A stretch of DNA of 64,000 bases from JANQUM01 sp047630355 (GTDB taxonomy: Bacteria; Bacteroidota; Bacteroidia; Cytophagales; Spirosomataceae). The stretch lies in the NCBI GenBank assembly GCA_047630355.1, contig JBLHXN010000001.1, positions 33,490 to 97,489 on the forward strand, in the 5' to 3' direction. The translations under genes and the position numbers were made by a program. The number at the start of each line of letters is the position of its first letter. The stretch's first letter is position 1. A model generated the notes under the pieces. The model did not search any database. It had not been told where the DNA came from and saw nothing but the letters and a program-made list of their open reading frames with translations. Below, piece after piece: positions 17,957-26,329 of this stretch.

Positions 17957-19441
17957 ATGTTCTCAGATAAAGACCTCAAACAAATAGAAAAACGCGGGAG
18001 TGAAATAGCTACCGTAGAGCAACAAATAGAAAACTTCAAAACGGGTTTCCCGTTTATGGTCGCTGACCGTGCCGCCACTATCGGTGATGGAGTTATTGAA
18101 CTCGACGGCTCTGATTTACGCATCAACGCTGCTCTTTTTGACAGCCAAGCTCCGAAATTGAAATTACTGAAATTTGTTCCCGCATCGGGTGCAGCCAGCC
18201 GAATGTTTAAAGGACTTTTTGCGGCAAAAGACGAAGGTAAATCCGACGAAAAAACGGAACAATTCTTCGAGAAATTAAAAGACTTTGCATTTTACAAAAG
18301 CCTCGCAGAAGTTGTTGAGAGCGAAGATGATAAACAGGAGGTTTTGGAAAAGCTTCTGGCCGAAAGCGGTTTGGATTACGGTAATCTTCCCAAAGGATTA
18401 TTAGAGTTTCACAAGTACGGAGGTGCGACTCGTACTGCCGTAGAAGAGCATTTAGTGGAAGGGGCTTTGTACGCTAATAAGCACGGGCGGGTGCGTTTAC
18501 ACTTTACCGTTTCGCCGGAGCATAAAAAGAAATTCAAAGCATTACTGAGTAGCGTTGTCCCGGATTACGAAGCTAAGTTCAATGTAAAGTACAATATCAC
18601 TTTTTCAGAACAAAAGCCTGCTACCGATACCATCGCCGTAGATATGGAAAACGAACCGTTCCGTCTGGAAAATGGTAGTATTTTGTTCCGTCCGGCGGGA
18701 CACGGAGCGTTGCTTGAAAATCTCAACGAACAAGATGCTGACATCATTTTTATTAAGAATATTGACAACGTTGTTCCCGATCATCTAAAAGGCGAAACCG
18801 TCATTTATAAAAAAGCGTTGGCGGGAATTTTAATAAATACCAAGAAGCAAATTGCTTCGTATTTGAAGCGTTTAGGAAAAGAAGAAGTAACCGCTTACAT
18901 GGTGCAGAAAGTTGCCCGTTTCTTAAAAAGTGACTTGTGCATTGAGCCGCCAAGAGGCTTCCGTAACTGGGGTTTTGAAGAGAAAATGGCTTATTGCAAG
19001 GAAAAGCTTAACCGCCCAATTCGGGTGTGTGGTATGGTGAAAAATGTGGGAGAACCCGGCGGTGGTCCGTTTTGGGCGAAAAACGACGACGATTCCGTTT
19101 CGTTGCACATTGTGGAGTCCGCTCAGTTTGATATGGACAACAAAAAGCAACAAGCCATCTTTGAAAACGCCACGCATTTCAACCCCGTTGATTTGATTGT
19201 TTCGACAAAAGATTTCGAGAAAAAACCGTTTGACTTACTGCAATTCCGTGATGCAAAAACGGGTTTTGTCACCGGAAAATCCATGAACGGAAAAGAACTA
19301 CAAGCTCAGGAATTACCCGGCCTCTGGAATGGCTCAATGGCGGATTGGAATACGCTCTTTGTGGAAGTGCCATTGATTACATTCAACCCTGTAAAAACGG
19401 TGAACGACTTGCTGAGAGCCGAGCATCAGCCGGAGGGGTGA
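17957..19441 (+). CDS. DUF4301 family protein
   Basis: 494-residue cytoplasmic protein with no signal or membrane segment. I recognise the DUF4301 family, common in Bacteroidetes, by VPASGAASRMFKGL, HKYGGATRTAVEEHL, RPAGHGALLENLN and RVCGMVKNVGEPGGGPFW. The ASGAASRM loop resembles the GxGxRM nucleotide-binding loop of sugar nucleotidyltransferases, and AGHGALLENLN the next conserved motif, so an NTP-transferase-like fold is plausible. No activity is established to my knowledge. Single gene with ATG at 17957 and a GC hairpin terminator downstream. Confidence 0.88.
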   Translation: MFSDKDLKQIEKRGSEIATVEQQIENFKTGFPFMVADRAATIGDGVIELDGSDLRINAALFDSQAPKLKLLKFVPASGAASRMFKGLFAAKDEGKSDEKTEQFFEKLKDFAFYKSLAEVVESEDDKQEVLEKLLAESGLDYGNLPKGLLEFHKYGGATRTAVEEHLVEGALYANKHGRVRLHFTVSPEHKKKFKALLSSVVPDYEAKFNVKYNITFSEQKPATDTIAVDMENEPFRLENGSILFRPAGHGALLENLNEQDADIIFIKNIDNVVPDHLKGETVIYKKALAGILINTKKQIASYLKRLGKEEVTAYMVQKVARFLKSDLCIEPPRGFRNWGFEEKMAYCKEKLNRPIRVCGMVKNVGEPGGGPFWAKNDDDSVSLHIVESAQFDMDNKKQQAIFENATHFNPVDLIVSTKDFEKKPFDLLQFRDAKTGFVTGKSMNGKELQAQELPGLWNGSMADWNTLFVEVPLITFNPVKTVNDLLRAEHQPEG

Positions 19442-19464
19442 ATTTTTGGGTAGAATTTATATAT

Positions 19465-19500
19465 CCCCCCCCCATGACTGTTTTAGTTGTGGGGGTTTTG
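19465..19500 (+). terminator. Terminator after the DUF4301 gene
   Basis: CCCCCA (19469-19474, within a run of nine C) pairs with TGGGGG (19490-19495), followed by TTTTGTTTTT. It lies 25-60 bases after the stop codon. The C9 run is also a likely slippage site. Confidence 0.65.
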
Positions 19501-19661
19501 TTTTTATTGCACCTCAAGTTATTCTAAGAGGTTAATTATCTTTAGTACGACATACTTATGTAAGTAATTGCGTGCTAAAGAGGAGTGGTATTTTATAATA
19601 TTTGGGGAAAGAGCATTTTACGTGCTTTCACTTAAATACTATTTTCACGAAGAACATATTA

Positions 19662-20338
19662 ATGATTATAACTTCTCACAAGGAGTTGCAAAATACAGAT
19701 ACCACAACCGGTCTTTGGTTGGGAGAATTCACTGAACCATATTACGCATTTATTGACAAAGGCTACAAAGTTACGTTGGCGAGTCCGTGGGGAGGAAAGC
19801 CACCTGTCAATCCTATGGGCGGATTGGTTGAACATATCACCGCATCAAACAGAAGATTTCAAGACGATCTAACTGCACAAGATGCCCTGAATGAAACAAA
19901 TAAATTGGACACGGTTCTGGCGGGCGAATTTGACGCTATATTTTACCCCGGCGGACACGGGCCAATGTTTGACTTGGCAACAAACGAAATTAGCGGTCGG
20001 TTGATAAATGAATTTTTGTCGAAAGGAAAACCCGTTGCCGCCGTTTGTCACGGACCGGCAGCGTTGATCAAAGCCGCCGAGTCAAACCTATCCCTTCTCA
20101 AAGGGAAGGGAGTAAGCGGATATTCTAATGCAGAAGAAGCATTAGTCTTGAAAGGTGATAATATTCCGTTTATGCTGGAAGATCGGTTGAAAGAATTGGG
20201 AGATGATTACCAAAAAGCTACCGTTCCGTTTATCGCCTACACCGAGGTCTGTTAATTACGGGCCAAAATCTGCTTTCTGCCGGGCCAGCCGCCCAAAAAT
20301 TAATTGAAGTACCGGAAGAAAAAATGGTAATGGCGTAA
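19662..20338 (+). pseudogene. DJ-1/PfpI-family protein, 3' frameshift
   Basis: Type 1 glutamine amidotransferase-like protein of the DJ-1/PfpI/Hsp31 class. The reading frame from ATG 19662 (MIITSHKELQ) holds the nucleophile elbow AAVCHGPAAL and the AIFYPGGHGPM-like DAIFYPGGHGPM region. It then stops at 20253-20255 as AYTEVC. The expected C-terminus is present one frame over from about 20246: GLLITGQNLLSAGPAAQKL and on to a TAA at 20336-20338. Restoring one G in the GAGG run at 20244-20247 would rejoin the frames. The product as written lacks about 30 residues, including the family's LITGQNP-type strand. It may be a recent mutation or a sequence error. The enzyme would be a chaperone or glyoxalase-like protein. 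Confidence 0.85.
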
Positions 20339-20718
20339 GCTGTTCCTTGAGATATCCTCCAAAGCTTTTTAAGTCCGTTGCCATGGGTAGCGGATTTTCC
20401 TTTTTAAGGCTTTACAGGGCGTGTTTTTTTATATTCCCAACATTTAAGTACCCACAACTGTGAATAGTGTTGGATATATTGTACGTATATTTGAGTCTTC
20501 CACAAATCATAAAATTCTGTTTTCAATAATTTCCTGATAATAAAATATCACTGGATTTGATGATAATATTTTGGGAAATAGAAAAAGCTGTATGTTACGA
20601 AGTAACGCCTGAAAAATACAAATGAGATAGGTGACAATTGTGTAAACACGACGTCTGATTCTTATCTCATTATATTTTAAGTTTTGAAACGAAAGAGTCT
20701 TATAAATAAAACAAACTC
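20339..20718. other. 380-base gene-free leader with paired sequences
   Basis: No coding frame or RNA gene is recognised. Near the downstream gene there are two clear secondary-structure elements. GTTAC-gaa-GTAAC lies at 20594-20606. A 9-bp perfect pairing AATGAGATA (20621-20629) with TATCTCATT (20663-20671) encloses a 33-base loop containing ACAATTGT. The 48 bases to the ATG at 20719 are A-rich. This could be a 5' UTR of the RimB-RimK cassette or an uncharacterised regulatory RNA. Confidence 0.4.
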
Positions 20719-21156
20719 ATGCACATTATTGGAAGGGCAGATAAAGTTGATTTTCCCGAATTTAACCTGACAAACATAGAAGTAAAAACTGATACCGGAG
20801 CCTTTACATCCTCTATCCATTGCTCTTACGTTAATGAATCAGAATCAGCAGACGGTGAAAAATACTTAGAATTTAAATTATTAGATCCCGTTTACCACCA
20901 GTTTACAGATACTGTTATAAAAACGAAAACTTACGAAAAAAAGATAGTCAAAAACTCATTCGGAATGAGTGAGGAGAGGTTTGTCATCAAGACAAAAATC
21001 GTCATTTTTTCTTACGAATATCCGATAGAATTTTCTCTCAGTCAAAGGGAAGAAATGAAGTACCCGATACTACTGGGAAGAAAATTTTTAAATAAAAAAT
21101 TCATGGTGAACCCTTCCATACAGAATGTTTCATTCAAGTTAAAATCACTTAAATAA
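20719..21156 (+). CDS. RimB-like retropepsin-type protease ('ATP-dependent zinc protease' family)
   Basis: 145-residue cytoplasmic protein. The segment IEVKTDTGAFTSSIHC contains the DTGA motif of aspartic-protease-like RimB/Zn_protease (DUF785) proteins, and LLGRKFLNKKFMVNPS matches the family's C-terminal part. Family members are encoded beside RimK ligases and, from published work on the RimABK system as I recall it, act on glutamate tails or RimK itself. The earlier ATP-dependent zinc protease name is not supported by any zinc or ATP motif here. rimK follows after 13 bases, in operon order. Arginine codons are mostly AGA/AGG, unlike the surrounding genes. The family is clear; the substrate is unknown. 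Confidence 0.85.
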   Translation: MHIIGRADKVDFPEFNLTNIEVKTDTGAFTSSIHCSYVNESESADGEKYLEFKLLDPVYHQFTDTVIKTKTYEKKIVKNSFGMSEERFVIKTKIVIFSYEYPIEFSLSQREEMKYPILLGRKFLNKKFMVNPSIQNVSFKLKSLK

Positions 21157-21169
21157 CCAAAAAGCAAAC

Positions 21170-22048
21170 ATGAAAATCGCAGTTTTATCAAGAGGACCTA
21201 AACTATATTCTACCCAAAGACTCCTTGAAGCTATCAAGGAAAGAGGGCACGAAGCAATGTTAGTAGACCATTTGAAATGCATCATAGAGTTGGAAAGAAA
21301 ATCCCCGAAAATATTTTATCAGGGCAAGTACTTAGACGATATAGATGCCATTATTCCAAGAATTGGGGCATCGGTTACTTTTTACGGAACTGCTGTTGTC
21401 AGACAATTCGAAATGATGAAAGTTTTTTCGGCAGTTGAGTCGCAGGCATTGATTAGGTCAAGAGATAAACTGAGAAGCTTACAGGTACTCGCCAGAGCGG
21501 GAGTAGGGCTACCCAAAACTGTTTTTGCTAATGGTGCAAAAAACGTTGACCATATTATAGAAAGCGTGGGCGGAGCACCATTAATACTTAAATTATTAGA
21601 AGGTACTCAAGGCTTGGGTGTAGTACTGGCTGAAACTCACAACGCCGCTAATTCTGTCATGGAAGCATTTGAAGGATTAAACGCACGAGTTATTGCTCAG
21701 CAGTTTATTAAAGAATCAGGCGGAGCAGACATCCGAGTATTTATTGTGGATGGAGTAGTTGTGGGAGCAATGAAAAGGCAAGGAAAAGAAGGCGAATTCA
21801 GGTCTAACCTTCACCGGGGTGGAAGTGCTTCGATTGTAGAATTGACCGACAGAGAAGAATTGACTGCCCTCAGAGCAGCAAAGGCAATGGGTCTTGGAGT
21901 AGCCGGCGTTGATATGTTACAATCATCAAACGGACCTTTGGTACTTGAAGTAAACTCATCTCCGGGCCTTGAGGGTATTGAGAATGCAACCAAAAAAGAC
22001 ATCGCAAAGGAAATAATAAAGTATATTGAAAGAAATATTGAAGACTGA
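21170..22048 (+). CDS. rimK: RimK-family ATP-grasp alpha-L-glutamate ligase
   Basis: 292-residue ATP-grasp ligase. Visible are the N-terminal RimK domain (MKIAVLSRGPKLYSTQRLLE), the ATP-grasp core (PLILKLLEGTQGLGVVLAE, QQFIKESGGADIRVFIVDG) and the metal-binding end GVDMLQ...LEVNSSPGLEGIE. RimK of E. coli adds glutamates to the C-terminus of ribosomal protein S6; relatives add amino acids to cofactors or peptides, so the acceptor is uncertain. It sits between a RimB-like protease and an AstE/AspA-like deacylase and overlaps the latter by 23 bases, so the three are co-expressed. Fifteen of its 18 arginine codons are AGA/AGG, hinting at horizontal origin. Confidence 0.92.
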   Translation: MKIAVLSRGPKLYSTQRLLEAIKERGHEAMLVDHLKCIIELERKSPKIFYQGKYLDDIDAIIPRIGASVTFYGTAVVRQFEMMKVFSAVESQALIRSRDKLRSLQVLARAGVGLPKTVFANGAKNVDHIIESVGGAPLILKLLEGTQGLGVVLAETHNAANSVMEAFEGLNARVIAQQFIKESGGADIRVFIVDGVVVGAMKRQGKEGEFRSNLHRGGSASIVELTDREELTALRAAKAMGLGVAGVDMLQSSNGPLVLEVNSSPGLEGIENATKKDIAKEIIKYIERNIED

Positions 22049-22988
22049 TTTGACCATTTTAGGTACTGAAATAAAAAAAGGCAGCAGCATTTTTTTAGAA
22101 ATGGAAGTTGCAAAACTTCACACCAGAAATCACATAAGCGTTCCGGTCATTGTAGAGCGTGCGATTAAAGACGGTCCTGTTCTTCTGCTTTTGGGAGGAG
22201 TGCACGGTGATGAAACAAACGGCGTTGCAATTGTTCGGGATATTATCCGTAAAAAGTACAACAAACCAGAGTGTGGCACTATTATCTGCATTCCAGTACT
22301 GAACTCGTTTGGATATTTAAATCAAACCAGAGAATTTCCGGACGGAAGAGATTTGAACAGGATGTTCCCTGGTTCTCCGCAAGGTTCGTTGGCCAGTCAG
22401 TTTGCTCATAAATTTATGATTGAGATTGCCCCGCACGTAGATTACGTGTTGGACTTCCATACTGGTGGTGCCGCTCGTGAGAATTACCCCAATGTACGCT
22501 ATTGCGAAGGACAAGAAATCAACTCAAAACTGGTTGATGTATTTAATGCCCCATTTGTAGTCCATTCAAATTATATCCCAAAATCGCTGAGGGATGCTAT
22601 TAATAAACTGGGAAAACCAATTCTGTTATTTGAAGGTGGAAAATCGCTTCAGTTGAATTCCTTTGTTGTTAAAGTTGGGGTGGAAGGTGCTATGAATGTC
22701 ATGAAATATTTGGGCATACACAGCGGAGATCCCGTAAAAAATAATAACCCGATAGTAGTTAAGAAGAGCAAATGGATTCGGGCACCGCACTCCGGACTGT
22801 TTGAATCAGTTGTTGAGAACGGCAGTTTCGCTTCGAAAAAAACCATTCTTGGAAGAATTTCTGATCCTTACGGAGAATTTCAGAAAAACCTATTTGCTCC
22901 CAATGACTGTTACATTTTTGGTTTGAATACTTCCCCCATTGTAAACAAAGGAGATGCTATTTTCCATGTCAGTACCGAAGTCGAATAA
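22026..22988 (+). CDS. Succinylglutamate desuccinylase/aspartoacylase family zinc hydrolase
   Basis: 320-residue M14-like zinc deacylase. Zinc ligands are visible as GGVHGDETNG (His and Glu) and DFHTGG (His), and the C-terminal domain has the family's beta-rich end (APHSGLFESVVENG). Family members remove acyl groups from amino acids (N-succinylglutamate, N-acetylaspartate); others act on ectoine intermediates. The chosen ATG at 22026 lies 23 bases inside rimK. Since conserved sequence starts only around residue 20, a later start cannot be excluded. In this cassette it may trim or deacylate the RimK product. The specific substrate is unknown. Confidence 0.87.
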   Translation: MKEILKTDLTILGTEIKKGSSIFLEMEVAKLHTRNHISVPVIVERAIKDGPVLLLLGGVHGDETNGVAIVRDIIRKKYNKPECGTIICIPVLNSFGYLNQTREFPDGRDLNRMFPGSPQGSLASQFAHKFMIEIAPHVDYVLDFHTGGAARENYPNVRYCEGQEINSKLVDVFNAPFVVHSNYIPKSLRDAINKLGKPILLFEGGKSLQLNSFVVKVGVEGAMNVMKYLGIHSGDPVKNNNPIVVKKSKWIRAPHSGLFESVVENGSFASKKTILGRISDPYGEFQKNLFAPNDCYIFGLNTSPIVNKGDAIFHVSTEVE

Positions 22989-23002
22989 AAATTTTGTGCG
23001 TG

Positions 23003-24316
23003 TTATTTAATCGCATTTAGTTGCAGGTAGGCTTTGAAATCTCCGTAATCCGCTGCCATTTGGGTGGCGGATTTTTCTTTTTCGAGCAATGCTGAAAGTC
23101 GTTTCGGAATTTCCAGTTTTACGTTTAGCGTTGGTTCTACATCAGGTAAGAATTTAGCGTAATGAGCCGTTGACAAAAAGACTCCGCTTACATTTTTATT
23201 GCTTTGTTTTAGATAGTCTTTCAATCCTAAATAAGCAATTGCGGTATGTGGGCACATGACGTAATCCGTTTGTTTGTAAACGTTTTGCATGCAAAGTCGG
23301 GTTTGCTCATCGGTGTAGTAAAATCCTGATAATTTACTTTTCAATTCGTCGTAAGAGTCGCCGAATAAGGCTTTTAAACGTGGGAAATTACTCGGATTTC
23401 CAACATCCATGGCATTTGAAATGGTAGAAATAGAAGGATTTATCGGCGTGAAATTTGCCGTTTCGATGTATTCAGGAACAACTTTATTGACATTTGTCGC
23501 CGCCACAAATCGCTCAACGGGCATTCCCATTCGCCAGGCAATTACACTTGCACTTAGGTTCCCGAAGTTCCCACTCGGAATTGCAAAAACGATTGGTTTT
23601 TCCTGCTTTTTCAATTGACCGTATGCGTACACGTAATAAAACGCCTGCGGAATCAAACGGGCAATATTGATTGAATTGGCGGAAGCTAAATTAAATTCAT
23701 TTCGTAAATCGTTGTCAAGAAATGCTTTTTTTACTAATTTCTGGCAATCGTCAAACGTACCGTTAATTTCGATAGCCTTGATGTTTTTACCAAGTGTAGT
23801 CAACTGTTTTTCCTGAATGGCACTTACTTTTCCACTCGGGTAAAGTATCGTAACAGAAATGTTGTTTACGTCGTAAAACCCTTGAGCAACAGCCCCGCCT
23901 GTATCGCCGGACGTAGCTACCAGAATATTGATTTTGCGGGATGACTTTTCTAAGAAATATGACATTACTGCTGCCATAAAACGAGCTCCAAAATCCTTGA
24001 ATGCCATACTCGGTCCGTGAAAAAGTTCCAAACAATGAATGTCTTCTTCAATAGTTACGATAGGTGCATCGAAGTCGATGGCATTATTAATGAGTTTTCG
24101 TAAATCATCCGTCGGGATTTCGTCTTTTAAAAAAGCATTCGCTATTTCAAAAGCTATTTCACTCAGAGATAGTTTTTGTACAGATTCCCAGAAAGAATCA
24201 GGCAATACCGGAATTTGTTCCGGCATGTAAAGCCCGTTGTCGGGTGGTAATCCTCGAAAAATTGCTTCCTCTATCCCTACGTTTGGGCTTTGGCGGTTGG
24301 TGCTGTATAATTTCAT
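23003..24316 (-). CDS. thrC: Threonine synthase
   Basis: PLP enzyme that converts O-phosphohomoserine to threonine. The 437-residue product begins MKLYSTNRQSPNVGIEEAIFRGLPPDNGLYMPE (family N-terminus, seen in pieces). It holds the PLP-lysine motif GPSMAFKDFGARFM, the phosphate-binding VATSGDTGGAVAQGF and the IPSGNFGNLSASVIAW segment. Length fits the two-domain bacterial form (about 430). No thrA or thrB is nearby. Convergent with the AstE/AspA-like gene (14 bases between stop codons) and divergent from azurin. Confidence 0.96.
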   Translation of the reverse strand: MKLYSTNRQSPNVGIEEAIFRGLPPDNGLYMPEQIPVLPDSFWESVQKLSLSEIAFEIANAFLKDEIPTDDLRKLINNAIDFDAPIVTIEEDIHCLELFHGPSMAFKDFGARFMAAVMSYFLEKSSRKINILVATSGDTGGAVAQGFYDVNNISVTILYPSGKVSAIQEKQLTTLGKNIKAIEINGTFDDCQKLVKKAFLDNDLRNEFNLASANSINIARLIPQAFYYVYAYGQLKKQEKPIVFAIPSGNFGNLSASVIAWRMGMPVERFVAATNVNKVVPEYIETANFTPINPSISTISNAMDVGNPSNFPRLKALFGDSYDELKSKLSGFYYTDEQTRLCMQNVYKQTDYVMCPHTAIAYLGLKDYLKQSNKNVSGVFLSTAHYAKFLPDVEPTLNVKLEIPKRLSALLEKEKSATQMAADYGDFKAYLQLNAIK

Positions 24317-24480
24317 AGAAACTTTGGTTCAAATAGAACGCCAAAGTTACTAAAATTTGGAACAAGGGTGTAGAGAAAAAGTCACGCCCGATGGTCATAA
24401 AGTTGAAATACGGGTTCGGAACAAAACTTTATCTATTACAAACGGGTTCTTTTGTATAGACAACACATACAAAAACTGAG

Positions 24481-24987
24481 ATGAAAAAAATTGCATTAGT
24501 ATTAATAACAGCAACGATGTTTGCAGCTTGTTCGGGTGATGGTGAAACTACAGAGGAAACCACTACAGAAGAATCGGTAGCGATGGAAGATGAGTCTACC
24601 GGAATGGAAGACGGTGTAGCGAAAGTTGATTTATATTCAAGCGATCAAATGAAGTACGATAAGAACGAGATAACCGTTCCAGTGGGTTCTAAGGTTGAAT
24701 TGACATTGACGCACACAGGAACTATGGCCGTAGAAGTAATGGGACATAATTTTGTCTTACTAAAGCAAGGAACTGACTTAGTGGCCTTCACTACCGAAGC
24801 AAGTAAGGCAATGGATAACGGTTATGTTCCTGCGGAATCTGACGCTGTTCTTGCAAATACAGAGCTAATCGGTGGAGGTGGTTCTACTACTATTACGTTT
24901 GATGCCCCTGAAGCTGGAACGTACGATTTTATTTGTAGCTTCCCCGGACACTACGCATTAATGAAAGGTAAGTTTATTGTAGAATAA
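24481..24987 (+). CDS. Azurin-like blue copper lipoprotein
   Basis: 168-residue cupredoxin that carries electrons in the envelope. The signal MKKIALVLITATMFAAC ends at lipobox Cys17. An acidic, threonine-rich linker (about 21-47) spaces the domain from the membrane. All type 1 copper ligands are present: His89 in VMGHN, Cys152 in ICSFPGH, His157, and Met161 in YALMKG. Bacteroidetes commonly have lipid-anchored azurins; the partner may be a cytochrome oxidase or nitrite reductase, neither of which is in the window. Monocistronic, with a shared terminator with the DeoR gene at 25010-25043. Confidence 0.95.
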   Translation: MKKIALVLITATMFAACSGDGETTEETTTEESVAMEDESTGMEDGVAKVDLYSSDQMKYDKNEITVPVGSKVELTLTHTGTMAVEVMGHNFVLLKQGTDLVAFTTEASKAMDNGYVPAESDAVLANTELIGGGGSTTITFDAPEAGTYDFICSFPGHYALMKGKFIVE

Positions 24988-25009
24988 ATCTTTCTTTTCG
25001 GTTAATATA

Positions 25010-25043
25010 AAAAAGGCGGTACGTTAAAATGTATCGCCTTTTT
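25010..25043. terminator. Bidirectional terminator, azurin/DeoR regulator
   Basis: 13-bp arms (25010-25022, 25031-25043; one G-U wobble) around an 8-base loop, with aaaaaggcg and cgccttttt ends. It serves both convergent genes. Confidence 0.9.
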
Positions 25044-25062
25044 ATGTGTAGACTTGTGAAGT

Positions 25063-25815
25063 TTACAAGATGTTTAACCCTTCACTTTTGTAAGATGCAA
25101 GTAGCTCATGTTGAGACTTTAAGTTTGTAACCAGCGTATCAATTGCCTTAATGTCTGCTACTTTGTAAGGCTCTATAAGGTCAAGTTTTTCTTCAATCAC
25201 GCAGCAGATCGTTCTTTTTGAGCTTTGTATCATTGTTTGCTTAATAATGGACTCTTCGTAATTTCTGATTGACAAGCCCCGTTCTGGGTGAATGCCGTTT
25301 ACGCCCATAAAAAATAAGTCTGCATTGATATTTTTGACCTGATTTATTACGTCCATCCCCAGTGTAATTTGGTAGTGTTTGTAATAAGAACCGCCCAGCA
25401 AAATAACATTTATGTGAGGGTGGTCGTTGAGAGTTAAAGCCAATGGCGGACTATTTGTAACTATAGTTGCGTATGTGTCTTTAGGAAGCTGTTCCGCAAT
25501 AAAAAAATTGGTGGTTCCGCCGTCCATGAGGATTAGTTGGTCTTTCTTCTTGAAGAAAGAGCGGGTTTTGTCCAGTATCTTTTTGAGATCATCGCCTTTA
25601 ATATGACTTTTCTGTTGGCTTAATACATTGAGGTACGAGTTTTCTACTGCCCCGCCGTGTACTTTTTTGAGGAAGCCTTTGTCCTCCAGTTCAATTACAT
25701 CCCGACGAATACTGTCGTAAGAAACGTTCAATAGTGTGCTCAGTTGAATAAAATTAATTTTTTTGTTAGCTTTTAGCTCTTCTAAAATAAGCCTTTGCCT
25801 CTCTTCTTTCATCAT
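25063..25815 (-). CDS. DeoR-family transcriptional regulator
   Basis: 250-residue repressor-type regulator. An N-terminal winged helix-turn-helix (about residues 5-55: QRLILEELKANKKINFIQLS, VSYDSIRRDVIELEDKGFLKKVHGGA in part) is followed by a DeoR C-terminal sensor domain (DGGTTNFFIAEQL, TNSPPLALTL, FMGVNGIHPERGLS) that in the family binds a phosphorylated sugar. No sugar-catabolic operon adjoins it, so its target is unknown. A 13-base palindrome at 25905-25917 in its upstream gap could be an autoregulatory operator. Confidence 0.9.
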   Translation of the reverse strand: MMKEERQRLILEELKANKKINFIQLSTLLNVSYDSIRRDVIELEDKGFLKKVHGGAVENSYLNVLSQQKSHIKGDDLKKILDKTRSFFKKKDQLILMDGGTTNFFIAEQLPKDTYATIVTNSPPLALTLNDHPHINVILLGGSYYKHYQITLGMDVINQVKNINADLFFMGVNGIHPERGLSIRNYEESIIKQTMIQSSKRTICCVIEEKLDLIEPYKVADIKAIDTLVTNLKSQHELLASYKSEGLNIL

Positions 25816-25904
25816 AAGTAGTAATACTCAAATAGGTGTTGTTGCAAAATAATGAAAAATTATGTGTTTAATTATAGAGTTATTGCATAAATTTGCAGTA
25901 ATAG

Positions 25905-25917
25905 ATAGGTAACCTAT
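25905..25917. promoter_or_regulatory. Possible operator palindrome upstream of the DeoR gene
   Basis: ATAGG-TAA-CCTAT, 5-bp perfect arms, about 90 bases upstream of the DeoR ATG and between it and fluC. Its role as an operator is inferred from position alone. Confidence 0.3.
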
Positions 25918-25930
25918 GATGAATATAAAT

Positions 25931-25961
25931 GCTCTTATGACGTACTTGTACGCATAAGGGC
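25931..25961. terminator. Hairpin after fluC
   Basis: GCTCTTATG-a-CGTAC pairs with GTACGCATAAGGGC around TT, with one bulge. The U run needed for termination follows on the plus strand, whereas the fluC transcript (minus) leads into ATTTATATTC. It may stop fluC or end an unmapped plus-strand RNA. Confidence 0.5.
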
Positions 25962-25965
25962 GTTT

Positions 25966-26325
25966 TTATTCCCCTAATTGTGTTCCTGCGTAAATAGCTA
26001 TCAGGCACAAGAAAGTGTTAACACCAATATTTACAAAAGCTTCCCCCTCTCTTCCTTCTGAAAAAAGCTTTGCGGTATCATAGCTAAAGGTAGAAAAGGT
26101 GCTGAATCCTCCGCAAAATCCAATAGCTATCAAAGGTCTCAATATACTATCTGATACGACTAGCTTTGACATAATATAGCCCAAGAGTAAACTTGCTAAA
26201 ATGTTAGCTATCAGCGTACCGAGGGGAAAATTTACGGATATAAATTTAGTGCTGGCTTTGCCGATGATATAGCGTGTTACACTCCCCAAGCCTCCTCCCA
26301 CAAAAACGTAGAATACTACTTTCAT
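25966..26325 (-). CDS. crcB: Fluoride ion channel FluC/CrcB
   Basis: 119-residue four-helix membrane protein that exports fluoride. It shows the Fluc family core: GGGLGSVTRYIIG, FPLGTLIANILAS and the conserved GFCGGFSTFSTFSYD with its phenylalanine box. One gene is enough, since the channel works as an antiparallel homodimer. The start is 4 bases after the stop of the upstream MORN-like gene, so the two are probably co-transcribed. No fluoride riboswitch was recognised upstream, and the short gap leaves no room for one directly before crcB. Confidence 0.95.
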   Translation of the reverse strand: MKVVFYVFVGGGLGSVTRYIIGKASTKFISVNFPLGTLIANILASLLLGYIMSKLVVSDSILRPLIAIGFCGGFSTFSTFSYDTAKLFSEGREGEAFVNIGVNTFLCLIAIYAGTQLGE

Positions 26326-26329
26326 AAAA

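Noticed and set aside
19465..19474. Nine-C run as a phase-variable switch
   Set aside because: It lies after the DUF4301 stop within a terminator stem and does not alter any reading frame.
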